From: a virus
Strand: one strand, 5' to 3'
DNA: 27,425 nt
IMG/VR virus record: IMGVR_UViG_3300043449_000196
Location: 1-27,425 of that record
Shown: in pieces, positions 25,967-27,425 of the stretch
Layout of the letters: each line of letters begins with the position of its first letter
How positions within the stretch are numbered: position 1 is the first letter of the stretch
Program-made: the position numbers and the translations under genes
The notes under the pieces: model-generated
What the model saw: only the letters and a program-made list of their open reading frames with translations
Told to the model about the DNA's origin: nothing
Database searches by the model: none

Positions 25967-26243
25967 AAGCAAGCGTATTGGTGCCAAACAGCACAAAAAC
26001 TCTGGTAGAAATACCCACAAAGGCGATGCAACCTGGAAGAACTTTACAGTTGACTTCAAAGAAGTCAGTAAATCTTTTACAATCAATAAGGATGTCTGGG
26101 CAAAAGCAAGCACTGACGCTGTTCGCAACGGCAACGATCCAGCTATTTTTATTGTACTGGGGGACCAAGGCACTAGAACACGTCTTGCTGTTATTGAGCT
26201 GTCAATGCTAGAACAAATCATAGAGGAATCCGAAAATGACTAA
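25950..26243 (+). CDS. PD-(D/E)XK nuclease, Holliday-resolvase-like
   Basis: A 97-residue basic protein with the core of the PD-(D/E)XK nuclease fold: SGR at 18-20, KGD with D26, then V-D35-F-K37 as the D-x-K catalytic pair, followed by SFTI and an alpha helix. The order SG, KGD, (E/D)xK and S-[FY]-x-[IL] matches phage Holliday-junction resolvases of the Hjc/Hjr type. Such an enzyme would trim branched DNA after RecA-driven recombination. It is shorter than most resolvases (usually 110-150), and the N-terminal helix with its metal-binding Glu is only weakly visible (E6). I start it at ATG 25950 rather than the longer upstream reading because AAAAGGA lies just before it, although spacing is short. 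Confidence 0.62.
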   Translation: MSEKNESKRIGAKQHKNSGRNTHKGDATWKNFTVDFKEVSKSFTINKDVWAKASTDAVRNGNDPAIFIVLGDQGTRTRLAVIELSMLEQIIEESEND

Positions 26244-26799
26244 ACTACCAGCATATATAAAGTCTCTACTATCTAAAGATGAAGTTGATCAGGTTTGGAC
26301 TAAGTTGCAGGAACTTATGTCAGCTATGCCAAAGGATCCAGTTTTTGATGAGACAAATAATGATATTAATGTTCCGCAAGGTGTCAGATTTGGCAAAATC
26401 ATAAATGCCAATATGGGCAAGATATATTTCAATCTTAGTCCAGACTTCTTTACAGAATCAATTTTGAATAAACTTACAGCCATTGCAGAAGAGATTGAGC
26501 CTGGAGTAACATTTCAGTCTGCAACATATACAGAGTATTCCTCACAATATGGTAAGCCAACTCTTGGGGTTCACCAAGATAGGTTTGATATATTCTTGCT
26601 TATAGATCTACAGATTAACTCTAATACAACTTGGGAACTATCCGCAGATGGAGCTGACTATAAACTTGAAGATGGCGATGCAATTGCTCTACATGCAGGT
26701 AGTACAGATCATGGAAGACCTCACAAGGACTTTAAGGATGGAGAGGTTGTGTCAATGATCTTCCTAGACTTCTTGAGGCCAGGCACTATAAATGATTAA
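26236..26799 (+). CDS. 2-oxoglutarate/Fe(II)-dependent oxygenase, copy 1
   Basis: Probable dioxygenase of the double-stranded beta-helix (cupin-like) type, 187 residues. Iron ligands fit H113-x-D115 and distal H159, with R161 as the likely 2-oxoglutarate contact in an H-x-R motif. The barrel strands (FLLIDLQI, then DGDAIALHAG and VVSMIFLDF) surround these. The substrate is unknown: such phage enzymes can act on DNA bases, on proteins or on small molecules. It overlaps the nuclease gene by 8 bases and the second oxygenase by 8 bases; AGAGGA lies 8 bases before ATG. All four arginines use AGA or AGG. The fold assignment is by motif and by likeness to the next gene. Confidence 0.72.
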   Translation: MTKLPAYIKSLLSKDEVDQVWTKLQELMSAMPKDPVFDETNNDINVPQGVRFGKIINANMGKIYFNLSPDFFTESILNKLTAIAEEIEPGVTFQSATYTEYSSQYGKPTLGVHQDRFDIFLLIDLQINSNTTWELSADGADYKLEDGDAIALHAGSTDHGRPHKDFKDGEVVSMIFLDFLRPGTIND

Positions 26800-27358
26800 C
26801 AGAATAATTGAAATAGGTCTTTCAGATACGGATCTACAAAAAATTTATGAACACCTAGAGAATACACCAGAAGAGAAAAAATTTAGACATCCAAATTATG
26901 GACATATAGCCTACTTCTCATGGCTACCAGATCAGGTTGTAGACAAGATCAACAAGGTTATGGCAGATCAGTTTCCAGAAGATAGGCTAGAGCTAAGAGA
27001 ACTATCTTTTGCAAGGTATGACAATTCTGTGGGGGTAAAGCCACAGCTATATCCACATTTTGACAACCCATTCCAAGAGCAGAGATTCACCCTGGACATA
27101 CAGGTAAAGTCTACAATTGACTGGCCCATTGTTGTAGAGGGCAACGAATATGTTTTAAAAGATAACCAAGGACTAATGTTTAGCGGAACTCACCAGATCC
27201 ACTGGAGAGTGGATAAACCCTTTAAGGACTCCGATTTTGTTGAAATGATTTTTTGTCATTTTTCAAAGGTGGGGGAAGAAAAGATCTCAGATGATCATAG
27301 GAAAGCTATGCTGGAAAAAGAAGCAGAACTATTAAAGGTGTGGCAGTCCAAGCAGTAA
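26792..27358 (+). CDS. 2-oxoglutarate/Fe(II)-dependent oxygenase, copy 2
   Basis: A 188-residue paralogue of the preceding gene. H89-F-D91 and distal H137, with R139 in an H-W-R motif, align with H113/D115/H159/R161 of copy 1, and the final strand EMIFCHF aligns with SMIFLDF. The first ~85 residues are related but diverged, so the two enzymes may have different targets or may form a heterodimer. A highly charged helical tail of ~25 residues after the core is absent from copy 1. There is no good ribosome site, so translation likely couples to copy 1. All eight arginines use AGA or AGG. A promoter and a new gene follow. Confidence 0.74.
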   Translation: MINRIIEIGLSDTDLQKIYEHLENTPEEKKFRHPNYGHIAYFSWLPDQVVDKINKVMADQFPEDRLELRELSFARYDNSVGVKPQLYPHFDNPFQEQRFTLDIQVKSTIDWPIVVEGNEYVLKDNQGLMFSGTHQIHWRVDKPFKDSDFVEMIFCHFSKVGEEKISDDHRKAMLEKEAELLKVWQSKQ

Positions 27359-27372
27359 AACGATTTTTGTAC

Positions 27373-27390
27373 TATAATATATACAAGGAG
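27373..27390 (+). promoter_or_regulatory. Promoter (TATAAT) and ribosome binding site
   Basis: TATAAT at 27373-27378, with TG five bases before it rather than in the exact extended position, and AAGGAG at 27385-27390. It fills the 43-base gap after the oxygenase pair and drives the gene starting at 27402. No terminator hairpin is seen before it. Confidence 0.6.
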
Positions 27391-27401
27391 AAAACAAAAA
27401 A

Positions 27402-27425
27402 ATGGATAATGAAGTAAAAAGACAC
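27402..27425 (+). CDS. Start of a gene cut by the window end
   Basis: ATG at 27402 with AAGGAG 11 bases upstream opens a frame of eight codons (MDNEVKRH) before the sequence ends. Product unknown. It is separated from the oxygenase pair by a promoter, so it begins a new transcription unit. Confidence 0.6.

Noticed and set aside
1-27425. tRNA genes, CRISPR arrays, insertion sequences, attachment sites
   Set aside because: Nothing matching cloverleaf arms, regular spaced repeats, transposase genes or terminal inverted repeats was seen by eye; a tRNA and repeat search would be needed to exclude them fully, but coding density leaves almost no room.

Overview
The window is a continuous stretch of a double-stranded DNA tailed-phage genome. 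All 24 genes I can support are on the + strand. They are tightly packed, often with TAATG or 4-17 nt stop/start overlaps, and the only intergenic gaps are under 100 bases. The DNA is AT-rich by eye (not computed). The tail proteins, the bacterial-type DnaE polymerase, the NrdH-type redoxin with a CTQC motif and the AAGGAG ribosome sites look most like long-tailed phages of Actinobacteria. With this low GC, a host among AT-rich freshwater actinobacteria is a reasonable guess, but it is inference. I see no integrase, tRNA, CRISPR array, insertion sequence or lysis gene.

Layout. Positions 1-1069 hold two paralogous tail assembly chaperones, one long and one short, each behind its own extended -10 box. 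Positions 1097-8779 hold a 2560-residue tape measure protein, which by the usual rule of about 1.5 angstroms per residue suggests a very long tail (near 380 nm). Positions 8779-16991 hold tail-tip and receptor-binding genes: a distal-tail-like protein, a 1420-residue hub or tail-associated protein with an embedded lectin-like domain, a Pro/Lys-rich linker protein, a fibre protein, an Fn3-like protein and a small lectin-like protein. Positions 16991-18068 hold a helix-turn-helix protein and two small unknown genes that lead into the replication block.

Replication and DNA metabolism. Positions 18061-20880 encode a DnaB-family helicase, a short DnaG-type primase and a gp32-like zinc single-strand binding protein, closed by a strong intrinsic terminator with a UUCG loop. 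A second run starts at 20966: DnaE polymerase with an apparently complete PHP exonuclease site, a MazG-like nucleotide pyrophosphohydrolase, NrdH-redoxin, RecA-like recombinase, a 59-residue zinc-finger protein, a PD-(D/E)XK nuclease of Holliday-resolvase type and two tandem paralogous 2-oxoglutarate/Fe(II) oxygenases. From dnaE to the second oxygenase every gene overlaps the next, so this is very probably one transcript. A new gene begins at 27402 behind its own promoter and is cut by the window edge.

The points most worth following are the leaderless first gene, the recurring TGNTATAAT/AAGGAG module, the gene-duplication form of the G/GT chaperone pair, the self-proofreading-type DnaE, the small zinc-finger gene next to recA and a nuclease, the two oxygenases of unknown target, and a sharp switch in arginine codon choice between genes.
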